A DNA stretch of 33,391 bases. Origin: an uncultured Gammaproteobacteria bacterium. Lineage in GTDB: Bacteria > Pseudomonadota > Gammaproteobacteria > SZUA-152. The translations under genes and the position numbers were made by a program. Of the stretch, positions 26,018-33,331 are shown piece by piece. Where the stretch lies: NCBI GenBank assembly GCA_913009875.1, contig CAJVYS010000026.1, positions 1 to 33,391 of the forward strand, given 5' to 3'. Under the pieces are notes generated by a model. That model ran no database searches. It was given only the letters and a program-made list of their open reading frames with translations, and was not told the DNA's origin. How positions within the stretch are numbered: position 1 is the first letter of the stretch; the number at the start of each line of letters is the position of its first letter.

Positions 26018-26285
26018 AAGATCCAACGCAAAGGCGCAAAGATGCAAAGGGCGCAAAGAAAATCATCTTGAGTGGTTTTGTGCGCAATGCGAAAAGGGTG
26101 TCCGCAAATGCACACTAATAAACGCGAATAAGGCTGTAGTTGTAGGTTGGGCAAAGGAGCGAAGCGACGTGCCCAACGGGGTGCACGGAAATGTTGGGCA
26201 CGCTGCGCTTTGCCCAACCTACAAAGACCATTTCCAAATCTTTTCTTTGCGCCCTTTGCGTCTTTGCGCCTTTGCGTTGGATCTT
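26018..26285. repeat. Outer palindrome arms (ACGCAAAGGCGCAAAG family) of a nested element
   Basis: 45-bp arms at 26018-26062 and 26241-26285 are complementary in 44 of 45 positions. Each arm is a run of degenerate CGCAAAG units. The 178-base loop holds another palindrome family (26142-26222) and, at 26101-26135, degenerate CGAAT/CGCAAAT-type repeats. The whole fills the gap between the divergent neuC and hyfE genes and ends 20 bases before the hyfE start, so both promoters must lie in or beside it. Confidence 0.93.
26142..26222. repeat. Inner palindrome, GTAGGTTGGGC family
   Basis: The left arm begins GTAGGTTGGGCAAAG (26142) and the right arm ends CTTTGCCCAACCTAC (26222), with a second pair GTGCCCAAC/GTTGGGCAC nearer the loop. 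It sits wholly inside the loop of the 26018-26285 palindrome. Confidence 0.88.
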
Positions 26286-26305
26286 ACAGACCCGGAGGCG
26301 GCACC

Positions 26306-26980
26306 ATGCTGACCCAGCTGCCCCTCTACCAGCAGGCCATCCTGACCCTGGCGGCGATGATCCTGTTCACCTCCTTCGCCCTACTGGCACAGCAGCGGGT
26401 GCTGTCGATGATCCACGTGTTCGCCTGGCAGGGCCTGCTGGTGGCGGCCACCACCGCCCTGGTGGCCTACGACAGCGGCGCCCACCACCTGTATTTCTCC
26501 GCCGCCCTGACCCTGGCCCTGAAGGTGCTGCTGATCCCCTGGCTACTGCACCGCCTGGTACATCGCCTGGGTATCCACCGCCAACCGCACGCCGTTGCCC
26601 ACCCGGCGGTGGTGCTGATGGTGGCTGCGGCGCTGGTGATCTTCGCCTATTACGTGACCCTGCCCATCCACCAGCTGGCCCATTCCATCACCCGCAACAC
26701 CATCGCCATCAGCATGGCCGTGGTGCTGCTGGGCATGCTGATGCTGATCACCCGCAACAAGGCGGTGTCACAGGTGATCGGCTTCATGTCGCTGGAGAAC
26801 GGCCTGTTCTTCGCCGCCGTGGCCGCCACCCACGGTATGCCGATGGTGGTGGAGCTGGGCGTCGCCTTCGACGTGCTGGTGGCGGCGGTGATCTTCGGCG
26901 TGTTCTTCTTCCACATCCGCGATTCCATCGACTCGCTGGACGTGGGCCGGCTCAACCGTCTGGCGGAGCGCGAGGAATGA
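26306..26980 (+). CDS. hyfE: Hydrogenase-4 component E (HyfE)-like membrane subunit
   Basis: A small integral membrane subunit of complex-I-like energy-converting complexes. The 224 residues are nearly all hydrophobic, with about seven membrane segments and the family stretches LSMIHVFAWQGLL, IPWLLHRLVHRLGI and MSLENGLFFAAVA (a NuoK-like glutamate). E. coli HyfE has 216 residues. The ATG at 26306 has GGAGG 7 bases upstream; the longer open frame from 26147 is repeat DNA. Its stop overlaps the hyfF start as ATGA. In relatives hyfB- and hyfC-like genes precede it; here the nested palindrome and the divergent neuC do. Confidence 0.88.
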   Translation: MLTQLPLYQQAILTLAAMILFTSFALLAQQRVLSMIHVFAWQGLLVAATTALVAYDSGAHHLYFSAALTLALKVLLIPWLLHRLVHRLGIHRQPHAVAHPAVVLMVAAALVIFAYYVTLPIHQLAHSITRNTIAISMAVVLLGMLMLITRNKAVSQVIGFMSLENGLFFAAVAATHGMPMVVELGVAFDVLVAAVIFGVFFFHIRDSIDSLDVGRLNRLAEREE

Positions 26981-28464
26981 GCGCCCTGCAGCTCACCCTC
27001 GGCATCCCGCTGCTGTCTAGCGTACTGCTGGGCCTGTACGGCCAGCGTCCCTGGGCGGCCAGCTTCAACCTGTGGGCCGCGGGCGCCGGCTTCCTCGCCA
27101 GCGCCTGGCTGGCCTGGGGTGTGCTAACACACGGCGCCCTGGGTGGCGGCGAGAGCCAGTTCTACATCGACAGCTTCAATGTCTACCTGATCACCCTGAC
27201 CGCCTTCGTCGGCGCCACCACGGCGCTCTTCTCGCGCCCCTACATGGCCCAGGAGGAGAGCAGCGGCCGGCTCTCGGCCAAGCGTCTGCGCCTGTACCAC
27301 GCCAGCTACCAGGGCTTCCTCTTCACCCTGCAACTGGCCCTTTCTACCAACAACCTGGGCGTGCTGTGGGTGGCCATGGAGGGCGCGACCCTGTCCACGG
27401 TGCTGCTGGTCAGCCTGTACCGCACCCCGGAGGCCATCGAGGCGGCGTGGAAATACTTCATCATCTGCGGCGTTGGCATCGCCCTGGCCCTGTTCGGCAC
27501 CGTGCTGGTCTACTTCGCCGCCGCGCAGGCGCTCCCCGATCCGGAACAGGCCCTGCTGTGGAGCGAGCTGGCCCACCACCGCGCCGAACTGGAGCCGGTG
27601 GTGATGGTCATCGCCTTCGTCTTTCTGCTGGTGGGTTACGGCACCAAGGTGGGCCTGGTGCCCATGCACACCTGGCTGCCCGATGCCCACTCCGAGGGCC
27701 CCACGCCCATGTCGGCGGTGCTCTCCGGGCTGCTGCTCAACGTCGCCCTGTACGCCGTGGTGCGGGTCAAGATCCTCACCGATGGGGCGCTGGCCGCCCA
27801 CCCCGGAGTGCATGACCCGCACCTGCCCGGCTACCTGATGATGGGCTTCGGCCTGCTGTCGTTCCTGGTCGCCGGCCTGTTCCTGCACCGCCAGCGCGAC
27901 ATCAAACGCCTGTTCAGCTATTCCTCCATCGAACACATGGGCCTGATGACCTTCGCCTTCGGCCTCGGCGGGCCGCTGGCCACCTTCGCCGGCCTGCTGC
28001 ACATGACCGTGCACTCGCTGACCAAGTCGGCCATCTTCATCACCGTCGGCCACGCCAGCCACATCGCCGGCAGCCAGGGCATGGAGCAGATCCGCGGCCT
28101 GATCCGCACCCAGCCGGCGGTGGGCTGGGGCCTGCTCATCGGCACCGCAGTGATCGCCGGCTTCCCGCCCTTCGGCGTGTTCGTCAGTGAATTCCTGCTG
28201 CTCTCTGCCACCATGGCCACCCAGCCCTGGCTAACCCTGCCCCTGCTGGTGGGCCTCGGCGTGGCCTTCGCCGGCCTGTTCCGCCACGTCCAGCCTATGG
28301 TCTACGGCGACCTGCCCGAGGGCCAGAGCGCCGTGCGCGCCAACATGTGGCCGGTGGCCATCCAGCTGGCCCTGGTACTGTGGCTGGGCCTGGCCATTCC
28401 CGCCTTCCTCGCCCAGTGGTTCGACCAGGCCACCTTCCTCATCAGCGGGGAGAGCCTCCTATGA
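26977..28464 (+). CDS. hyfF: Hydrogenase-4 component F (HyfF)-like proton-translocating subunit
   Basis: An antiporter-like subunit of the NuoL/M/N family, 495 residues with about 13-14 membrane helices. Key ion-path signs are the glutamate in AMEGATLSTVLLVSLYR, the lysine and histidines in GTKVGLVPMHTWLPDAHSEG, TPMSAVLSGLLLN, and HRQRDIKRLFSYSSIEHMGL, as in HyfF. It presumably moves protons or sodium ions across the inner membrane, coupled to redox in the peripheral arm. It overlaps both neighbours by ATGA (26977-26980 and 28461-28464), so hyfE-F-G are translated as a coupled unit. Confidence 0.93.
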   Translation: MSALQLTLGIPLLSSVLLGLYGQRPWAASFNLWAAGAGFLASAWLAWGVLTHGALGGGESQFYIDSFNVYLITLTAFVGATTALFSRPYMAQEESSGRLSAKRLRLYHASYQGFLFTLQLALSTNNLGVLWVAMEGATLSTVLLVSLYRTPEAIEAAWKYFIICGVGIALALFGTVLVYFAAAQALPDPEQALLWSELAHHRAELEPVVMVIAFVFLLVGYGTKVGLVPMHTWLPDAHSEGPTPMSAVLSGLLLNVALYAVVRVKILTDGALAAHPGVHDPHLPGYLMMGFGLLSFLVAGLFLHRQRDIKRLFSYSSIEHMGLMTFAFGLGGPLATFAGLLHMTVHSLTKSAIFITVGHASHIAGSQGMEQIRGLIRTQPAVGWGLLIGTAVIAGFPPFGVFVSEFLLLSATMATQPWLTLPLLVGLGVAFAGLFRHVQPMVYGDLPEGQSAVRANMWPVAIQLALVLWLGLAIPAFLAQWFDQATFLISGESLL

Positions 28465-30050
28465 GCCGCTTCGACTGGCTGTCGGAATTCCTCGCCCGCT
28501 GCGAGGACGAGATGATCCTGCTGCGCGGCGGCGACGCCCACGCTCTGGCCCCCGCCCACCTGCTGCACCTGGACCCGGAGGACTGGGGCCGCGCCGCCGC
28601 CGTGGCCAGGGAACTGGACTGCCGCTGGTGCACCCTGTGGGCCGAGCAGCCGGAAACCGAGACCCTGCGGGTCAACGCCTGCCTGTGCCGCGCCGGTGAC
28701 TACCTGGTGCTGCGCACCGCCGTGCCCCTGGCCACCCCGGTGCTGCCCTCGCACACCCCGGTGTACCCCGCCGCCAACCGCCCCGAGCGCCACGCCCAGG
28801 ATATGTTCGGTCTGGTCTTCAGCGACCATCCGGACCACCGCCGCTGGACCCGGCACCAGGCCTGGGCCGAGGACGAATATCCCCTGCGCCAAGATTTCCC
28901 GGCACGCCCGGAGGCGCTGGCCGAGACCCCGCCCGACAGTGGCTATCCCTTCTTCCAGGCCCAGGGCAGCGGTGTCTACGAGATCCCCGTCGGCCCGGTG
29001 CACGCCGGCATCATCGAGCCCGGCCACTTCCGTTTCCAGGCCGTGGGCGAGACGGTGCTGAATCTGGAGGAGCGCCTGGGCTACGTGCACAAGGGCATCG
29101 AGAAGATCGCCGAGGGCCGCACGCCCGAGGCTCTGGCGCGACTGGCCGGGCGGGTCTCCGGCGACACCACCGTAGGCCACGCCTGGGCCGCCTGCCAGGC
29201 CATGGAACGCGCCGCCAGGGTGGACGTGCCGCCGCGCGCCCTGGCCATCCGCGCCGTGCTCGCCGAGCGCGAGCGCATCGCCAACCACCTGGGCGACATC
29301 GGCGCCATCTGCAACGATGTTGGCTTCACCTTCGCCCACATGCAGTGCTCGCGCCTGCGCGAGGACTGGCTGCGCGGCAACCAGGCCGTGTTCGGCCACC
29401 GCCTGCTCATGGACCGCGTGGTGCCCGGCGGCGTGTGGCGCAAACTCACCCCCCAGTGCGCCGAGCTGCTGCTGGCCGAAAATGCCCGATTGCGCAGTGA
29501 ACTGGACGAGCTGCTGCCCATCCTCGACGACAATCCCTCGCTGGAAGACCGCCTGCTCGGCACCGGCGTGCTGCCGACGAAAGTCGCGCACACATTGGGC
29601 GTGGTGGGCTATCTGGCCCGGGCCAGCGGCATCGACTTCGACCTGCGCCGCAACCACGCCTACGCCCCCTACGAACGGCTGGACGTGAAATCCCCCAGCC
29701 TGCCCGACGGCGACGTGGCCGCCCGCATGCAGGTGCGCGCCGCCGAGATCCGCCACGCCCTCGACCTGCTCGACCGCCTGCTGGGCTGCCTCCCCGCGGG
29801 CGAGGTGCGGGCCGAATGGAGACCGCCCCAGCCCAGCGCCGAAGGCCTCGGCCTGGTGGAAGGCTGGCGCGGTGAGATCGTCGCCCACGTGCGCTTCGAC
29901 GACGACGGCCGCATCGCCCGCTTCTTCCCCCGCGACCCCAGCTGGCTCAACTGGCCGGCCCTGGAACAGCTCATCCACGGCAACATCGTCCCCGACTTCC
30001 CCGTGTGCAACAAATCGGTCAACGGCTCGTATTCGGGGCAGGATCTGTAG
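28461..30050 (+). CDS. hyfG: HyfG/NuoCD-like large subunit lacking Ni-Fe cysteines
   Basis: A peripheral-arm subunit of 529 residues that fuses a NuoC-like part (about 1-150; NRPERHAQDMFGLVFSDHPD) to a NuoD/hydrogenase-large-subunit part. In group-4 [NiFe] hydrogenases the metal is held by R-x-C-G-x-C near the middle and D-P-C-x-x-C near the end. Here the matching segments are RVSGDTTVGH (231-240, Ser233 and Thr236 at the cysteine places) and the C-terminal NGSYSGQDL (Ser523 and Gly526). All four ligands are gone, so it cannot hold a Ni-Fe centre. It resembles energy-converting-hydrogenase-related (Ehr) large subunits. It ends at its normal C-terminus without the cleaved tail of true hydrogenases. 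The frame is otherwise intact. Confidence 0.9.
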   Translation: MSRFDWLSEFLARCEDEMILLRGGDAHALAPAHLLHLDPEDWGRAAAVARELDCRWCTLWAEQPETETLRVNACLCRAGDYLVLRTAVPLATPVLPSHTPVYPAANRPERHAQDMFGLVFSDHPDHRRWTRHQAWAEDEYPLRQDFPARPEALAETPPDSGYPFFQAQGSGVYEIPVGPVHAGIIEPGHFRFQAVGETVLNLEERLGYVHKGIEKIAEGRTPEALARLAGRVSGDTTVGHAWAACQAMERAARVDVPPRALAIRAVLAERERIANHLGDIGAICNDVGFTFAHMQCSRLREDWLRGNQAVFGHRLLMDRVVPGGVWRKLTPQCAELLLAENARLRSELDELLPILDDNPSLEDRLLGTGVLPTKVAHTLGVVGYLARASGIDFDLRRNHAYAPYERLDVKSPSLPDGDVAARMQVRAAEIRHALDLLDRLLGCLPAGEVRAEWRPPQPSAEGLGLVEGWRGEIVAHVRFDDDGRIARFFPRDPSWLNWPALEQLIHGNIVPDFPVCNKSVNGSYSGQDL

Positions 30051-30086
30051 GTGATATTTATGATTTACCACAAAAACACAGAAGCC

Positions 30087-30169
30087 GTAGGTTGGGGTGA
30101 GGCACGAACCCCAACGCGGTGGCATGCCGACCACGAAACGTTGGGGTTCGCAGGCTCACCCCAACCTAC
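30087..30169. repeat. Palindromic repeat, GTAGGTTGGGG family, between hyfG and hyfI
   Basis: Arms of about 30 bases start at 30087 (GTAGGTTGGGGTGAGG) and end at 30169 (CCCCAACCTAC), pairing with a few mismatches around a 22-base loop. It begins 36 bases after the hyfG stop and ends 21 bases before the hyfI start, so it would form a strong hairpin within the operon message. Confidence 0.9.
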
Positions 30170-30190
30170 ATCGAACACGAGACGGGCAAC

Positions 30191-30694
30191 ATGCTGAGAA
30201 TCCTCGACAAGATCCGCCGCACCGGCATCATCACCGAACGCGCCGCGCGCGACACCGAGCTGGAGGCCCTGGGCAAACAGGTCAAACGCCACATCGACCG
30301 GAGCTTCGCCGGGAGCCTCGCCATCCGCGCCGTGGACGCCGGCTCCTGCAACGGCTGCGAACTGGAGATCCACGCCCTCAACAACCCCTACTACGCCGTC
30401 GAACGCTTCGGCGTGCACTTCGTCGCCTCCCCCCGCCACGCCGACGCCCTGCTGGTCACCGGCCCCGTCTCCCGACACATGGAAGCCGCCCTCAAACGCA
30501 CCTACGCCGCCACGCCCAACCCCAAATGGGTCATCGCCTGCGGCGACTGCGCCTGCGACGGTGGAGAATTCGGCGTGAGCTACACCAGCTGCGGCGCGGT
30601 GGAGAACGTCATTCCGGTGGACGTCACCATCCCGGGTTGCCCACCCAAGCCGACGGAACTGTTGCGTGGGTTGCTGGCGGCGATGCAGGCATGA
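30191..30694 (+). CDS. hyfI: HyfI/NuoB-like iron-sulfur small subunit
   Basis: This small subunit carries the 4Fe-4S cluster next to the large-subunit active site. In the 167 residues the ligands are intact: SCNGCE (C53, C56), CGDCACDGG (C120 likely) and PGCPP (C150). It is short, like NuoB and group-4 small subunits, with no twin-arginine signal, so it stays on the cytoplasmic side. The ATG at 30191 (MLRILDKIRRTG) is the family-like start although the frame is open into the repeat upstream. A weak ribosome binding site follows the hairpin. Intact cluster ligands beside a cysteine-less large subunit point to electron transfer to something other than protons, such as quinone. Confidence 0.9.
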   Translation: MLRILDKIRRTGIITERAARDTELEALGKQVKRHIDRSFAGSLAIRAVDAGSCNGCELEIHALNNPYYAVERFGVHFVASPRHADALLVTGPVSRHMEAALKRTYAATPNPKWVIACGDCACDGGEFGVSYTSCGAVENVIPVDVTIPGCPPKPTELLRGLLAAMQA

Positions 30695-30716
30695 GGAATT
30701 TTATCGTTGGGTGATT

Positions 30717-30758
30717 AAACGCAGAGGACGCAGAGGCGCGGAGGACGCAGAGAAAAAA
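30717..30758 (+). repeat. Single arm of the AACGCAGAGG repeat family
   Basis: AACGCAGAGGACGCAGAGGC and following GGAGGACGCAGAG units start 22 bases after hyfI. The reverse-orientation partner is at 33296-33314, some 2.5 kb away, so this may be the left half of a palindrome opened by later insertions. The gap 30695-30984 has no credible gene. Confidence 0.65.
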
Positions 30759-30775
30759 TAGTGAAAGAAAAGCAA

Positions 30776-30855
30776 GTAGCCTGGGTTGAGCACAGCAAAA
30801 CCCGGGGAAGTGGCGCAATAAGCTCCCGGGTTTCGCTGCGCTCAACCCAGGCTAC
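30776..30855. repeat. Palindromic repeat, GTAGCCTGGGTTGAG family (second copy)
   Basis: Arms of 31 bases (30776-30806 and 30825-30855) pair with two mismatches. The loop differs from that of the copy at 23538-23616, while the arm ends are identical. Confidence 0.92.
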
Positions 30856-30984
30856 GATTGAAATAACTTTTTGGGTGGGCATTGCTCACTGAATGATTCA
30901 GCAGATAGGAGGCGGTGAACCTGTGAACCGTATCTATCGAGACATCATAGCCACGATTGATGCGGTTCGTTCCTAACTACTTTC

Positions 30985-31575
30985 TTATTTTATCGTCTTA
31001 GAATGAATGCGCCTTACCTCGTCTCTTATAGGAGCAAAAAAGTACTTTTTTCCCATCAATACCAAACATTCAGCATCTAAATCTAATAGCTTAAAAATAT
31101 GCCCAATTGGGTCATCAGCTAACGAATGACTACCAAGAATACTAGCTGGAAAAAAACATCCTGCGTCATTTTTAAGAAGGTAAAGATCTAGCCTTTCATC
31201 AAAGTGTTCCCAGGCATTTCTGAGGTCTCGATTATAAAGTGGCGATATATCTGCAAGTCCAAATAATTCTCGAAGTTTATCCCCTCTCTTTTCTGTCAAT
31301 CCTCTTATATTTGGCTGACTTTTATTTGCCATAAGAGACGGCCAGAAGTATCGTGATAATGCCGCAGCATGACCAACAGCTTCTTGAATAACACAGATGA
31401 GTAAGTCTGGACTGGCATCAGCAATTGCAAGCTTTTCATATCTATCAAATGAATCGAGGCAGCGGCCTGCAGAATAATGAATAGAATGAAAATAAAAAGC
31501 CTTGCACTGAGGAGCTATCCCTTGAAACTCGGTAGAAACTACGACCGCTAGTCTTTCTATCTCATCTCTATCCAT
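30985..31575 (-). CDS. Orphan protein with HEPN-like R-x4-H motif
   Basis: I do not recognise the family with certainty. The 196-residue, probably all-helical soluble product carries LRNAWEHFDERLD (about 118-130). The R-N-x-x-x-H pattern (R119, H124) is that of HEPN domains, many of which are RNases in toxin-antitoxin and phage-defence systems. An HxxxAxxLSRYFWPS helix lies before it. The DNA is much richer in A and T than its neighbours and prefers A/T-ending codons, a sign of transfer. No antitoxin (MNT nucleotidyltransferase) is adjacent. The ATG at 31575 follows GGAAGAAGAAA; a GTG at 31596 is the longer alternative. It lies between palindromic repeats beside an insertion sequence. Confidence 0.7.
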   Translation of the reverse strand: MDRDEIERLAVVVSTEFQGIAPQCKAFYFHSIHYSAGRCLDSFDRYEKLAIADASPDLLICVIQEAVGHAAALSRYFWPSLMANKSQPNIRGLTEKRGDKLRELFGLADISPLYNRDLRNAWEHFDERLDLYLLKNDAGCFFPASILGSHSLADDPIGHIFKLLDLDAECLVLMGKKYFFAPIRDEVRRIHSKTIK

Positions 31576-31614
31576 TTTCTTCTTCCACTCAATCACGAGC
31601 CCGCAAATAAGCCT

Positions 31615-31645
31615 TGTAGGGTGGGCACGTTTTTTGTGCCCACGC
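31615..31645 (+). repeat. Left flanking palindrome arm around the IS701-like element
   Basis: This 31-base segment (TGTAGGGTGGGCACG then TTTTT and GTGCCCACGC) is itself a hairpin, and is perfectly complementary to 33260-33290. The two copies enclose the insertion sequence at 31681-33206. It belongs to the GTAGGGTGGGC family. Confidence 0.92.
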
Positions 31646-31680
31646 TTTTATTTTCTTGATGTGTATGCACCAATGAATAA

Positions 31681-33206
31681 TTCTACTTCGTTACATTTAA
31701 CTTGCTGAATTAAATGAATAAAGTATAATTTTGTCATGGTTTTCAGGCACATTATAAACAGGCAAAAGGAGGGGCACCCGTTGACCGGGCCTCCCACGCA
31801 AACACCCCACTAAAAGGAGTCACCATGACCAGCCTCTCACGGAAGGCCTGGTCAATGATATCGCGCTATTCATAAAACGCTATTCATACCGATTCCAAGT
31901 CCATAATAAGGAACGCCTCTCAGCGTGCCCACGACTATCTTAAGGGCATACTACAAGCAAGCCGCAGGAATATGGAAAAAATGGCTGAAGCTGTTCCCGA
32001 TGTTGACGAACAATCCTTACAACAGTTTTTGTCCGACTCGCCCTGGGATTCTCAAGGTGTTATGGATCAAGTGGCCAACGACGTGAACAGCCTGCTTGGC
32101 GGGCGTGACAGTGCGCTGTTGTTGGATGAAACCGGCATCGTCAAGAAGGGCAAACACTCGGTGGGCGTCGGCCACCAATGGTGTGGGCGGCTGGGTAAGG
32201 TTGAAAATTGCCGGGTCGGTGTTTTTGCCGCACTGGCTAAAGGCAGCGATGCCTGCCTGATTGACGCGGAGCTATATGTTCCAGAAAGCTGGAAAGAAAA
32301 TCCGGCACGTTGTGATAAAGCGCGGATTCCCACCGACAAAAGAACCTCGCGCAGAAAACTGGCGATCGCCTTGACCCTGGTCAAACGGGCCAAAGCCAAT
32401 GGTGTAAAATATGGCTGGGTCGGTGCGGATAGTTTTTATGGGCGAGATAGAAGCTTTCAGCAAGCACTGAACACCTTGGGCGAAACGTTCATGGTCGATG
32501 TACCGAAGGATTTTCGTATTTACAACGATGACCCCAGGCCCTACCTGCCTTCACCGGCAAAAACCGGGCGCAAGTCGCCCCGCCACAAGAGTGATGCGAC
32601 CAGCATCAAGGTCAGCCAGCTCATCACAGAAGATGATCAATACCGCCGTTATCAATTCAGGTTAGGCACTCAGGGTGCCATGGCTGTTGATGTGATCCAT
32701 CGGCGTGTTTGGGTATGGGACGGTCAGTCAGCCCAGGCACATTGGTGGCATCTTCTCATCCGGCGAGATCAGGGTGGAGAAGTCAAATACAGTATCAGCA
32801 ACGCACCGGCCAAGACCTCTGTTCATCGATTGCTCTACATACAGGGACAACGTCATTTTATCGAACGCAGCTTTCAGAACAGTAAAAGTCACTTAGGTCT
32901 GCATCAATATCAAGCGCGCAACTGGAATGCCTGGCATCACCATATGGCACTAATCATGATGGCGATGGTGTTTTTGCTCGAGCAGCGATCTGTTCGCAAA
33001 GACAGCTATCCTCTGCTGACGGTGTCCGATATGGTGCTTGTCTTTGCCACCATCTTGCCGTCGCGCATAAATGATCTTGACCAAGCGATAGCGGTTGTTG
33101 AAGAGCGCCATCGGAAACGACGAAAAGACCTGGAGCGAAGATCCAGAGGGTGCGGTGACCTGCAACGCTGGGCGCAAAGTGGCTAATTTAAAGTAACGGA
33201 GTAGAA
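31681..33206. mobile_element. IS701-like insertion sequence with 25-bp imperfect ends
   Basis: The left end TTCTACTTCGTTACATTTAA (31681 on) and the inverted right end (33182-33206) match at 20 of 25 positions. The roughly 1.5-kb size and single transposase fit an IS701/DDE_5-type element. The exact outer base is uncertain because no clear target duplication is visible (ATAA on the left, ACAA on the right). The 5' region 31740-31970 is non-coding or decayed. Confidence 0.75.
31972..33186 (+). CDS. IS701-like DDE transposase, N-terminus damaged
   Basis: A DDE endonuclease transposase of 404 residues as written. Motifs: LLLDETGIVKKGKHSVGVGH (first Asp), YGWVGADSFYGRDRSF (second Asp), and ERSFQNSKSHLGLHQYQAR (Glu). 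The family N-terminus runs about 50 residues further. In this same frame DSKSIIRNASQRAHDYLKG precedes the ATG at 31972, and a well-placed start (AAAAGGAGT then ATG at 31825) exists, but a TAA at 31873-31875 interrupts it. A neighbouring frame reads EGLVNDIALFIKRYSYRF over 31840-31895, suggesting two compensating frameshifts. The gene may be inactive, may start internally, or may use frameshifting. Confidence 0.85.
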   Translation: MEKMAEAVPDVDEQSLQQFLSDSPWDSQGVMDQVANDVNSLLGGRDSALLLDETGIVKKGKHSVGVGHQWCGRLGKVENCRVGVFAALAKGSDACLIDAELYVPESWKENPARCDKARIPTDKRTSRRKLAIALTLVKRAKANGVKYGWVGADSFYGRDRSFQQALNTLGETFMVDVPKDFRIYNDDPRPYLPSPAKTGRKSPRHKSDATSIKVSQLITEDDQYRRYQFRLGTQGAMAVDVIHRRVWVWDGQSAQAHWWHLLIRRDQGGEVKYSISNAPAKTSVHRLLYIQGQRHFIERSFQNSKSHLGLHQYQARNWNAWHHHMALIMMAMVFLLEQRSVRKDSYPLLTVSDMVLVFATILPSRINDLDQAIAVVEERHRKRRKDLERRSRGCGDLQRWAQSG

Positions 33207-33259
33207 ACAAAATGCTACGCGTTCTGTTATTTCTGATAGGGGATATTGACCGATATTCC

Positions 33260-33290
33260 GCGTGGGCACAAAAAACGTGCCCACCCTACA
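33260..33290 (-). repeat. Right flanking palindrome arm around the IS701-like element
   Basis: It is perfectly complementary over 31 bases to 31615-31645. It lies 53 bases beyond the right end of the insertion sequence. The stretch between the transposase and the window end otherwise has only the short repeat at 33296-33314 and a possible gene end. Confidence 0.92.
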
Positions 33291-33295
33291 TAGCG

Positions 33296-33314
33296 TCCTT
33301 TGCGCCTCTGCGTT
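33296..33314 (-). repeat. Partner arm of the AACGCAGAGG repeat family
   Basis: TCCTTTGCGCCTCTGCGTT is the reverse complement of the AACGCAGAGGCGCAAAGGA-type unit, matching the family at 30717 and resembling the arms at 26018 and 26241. It forms the outermost shell on the right of the insertion sequence. Confidence 0.6.
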
Positions 33315-33331
33315 GAAACGCCTGTACCAGA

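Noticed and set aside
26191-26976. Long upstream extension of the hyfF frame
   Set aside because: It is out of frame with hyfE and Pro/Gly/Arg-rich. The HyfF family begins at the ATG at 26977, which overlaps the hyfE stop.
28302-30134. 610-codon open frame on the minus strand
   Set aside because: It lies antisense to hyfG, whose motifs, length and ATGA coupling are clear. The long frame comes from high GC and has repetitive Ala/Gly/His/Gln composition without family resemblance.
30923-30976. Tiny frame after AGGAGG (GTG start, 17 codons)
   Set aside because: The ribosome binding site is good but the product is too short and unrecognised, and it lies in repeat-rich DNA. It may be the remnant of a lost gene.
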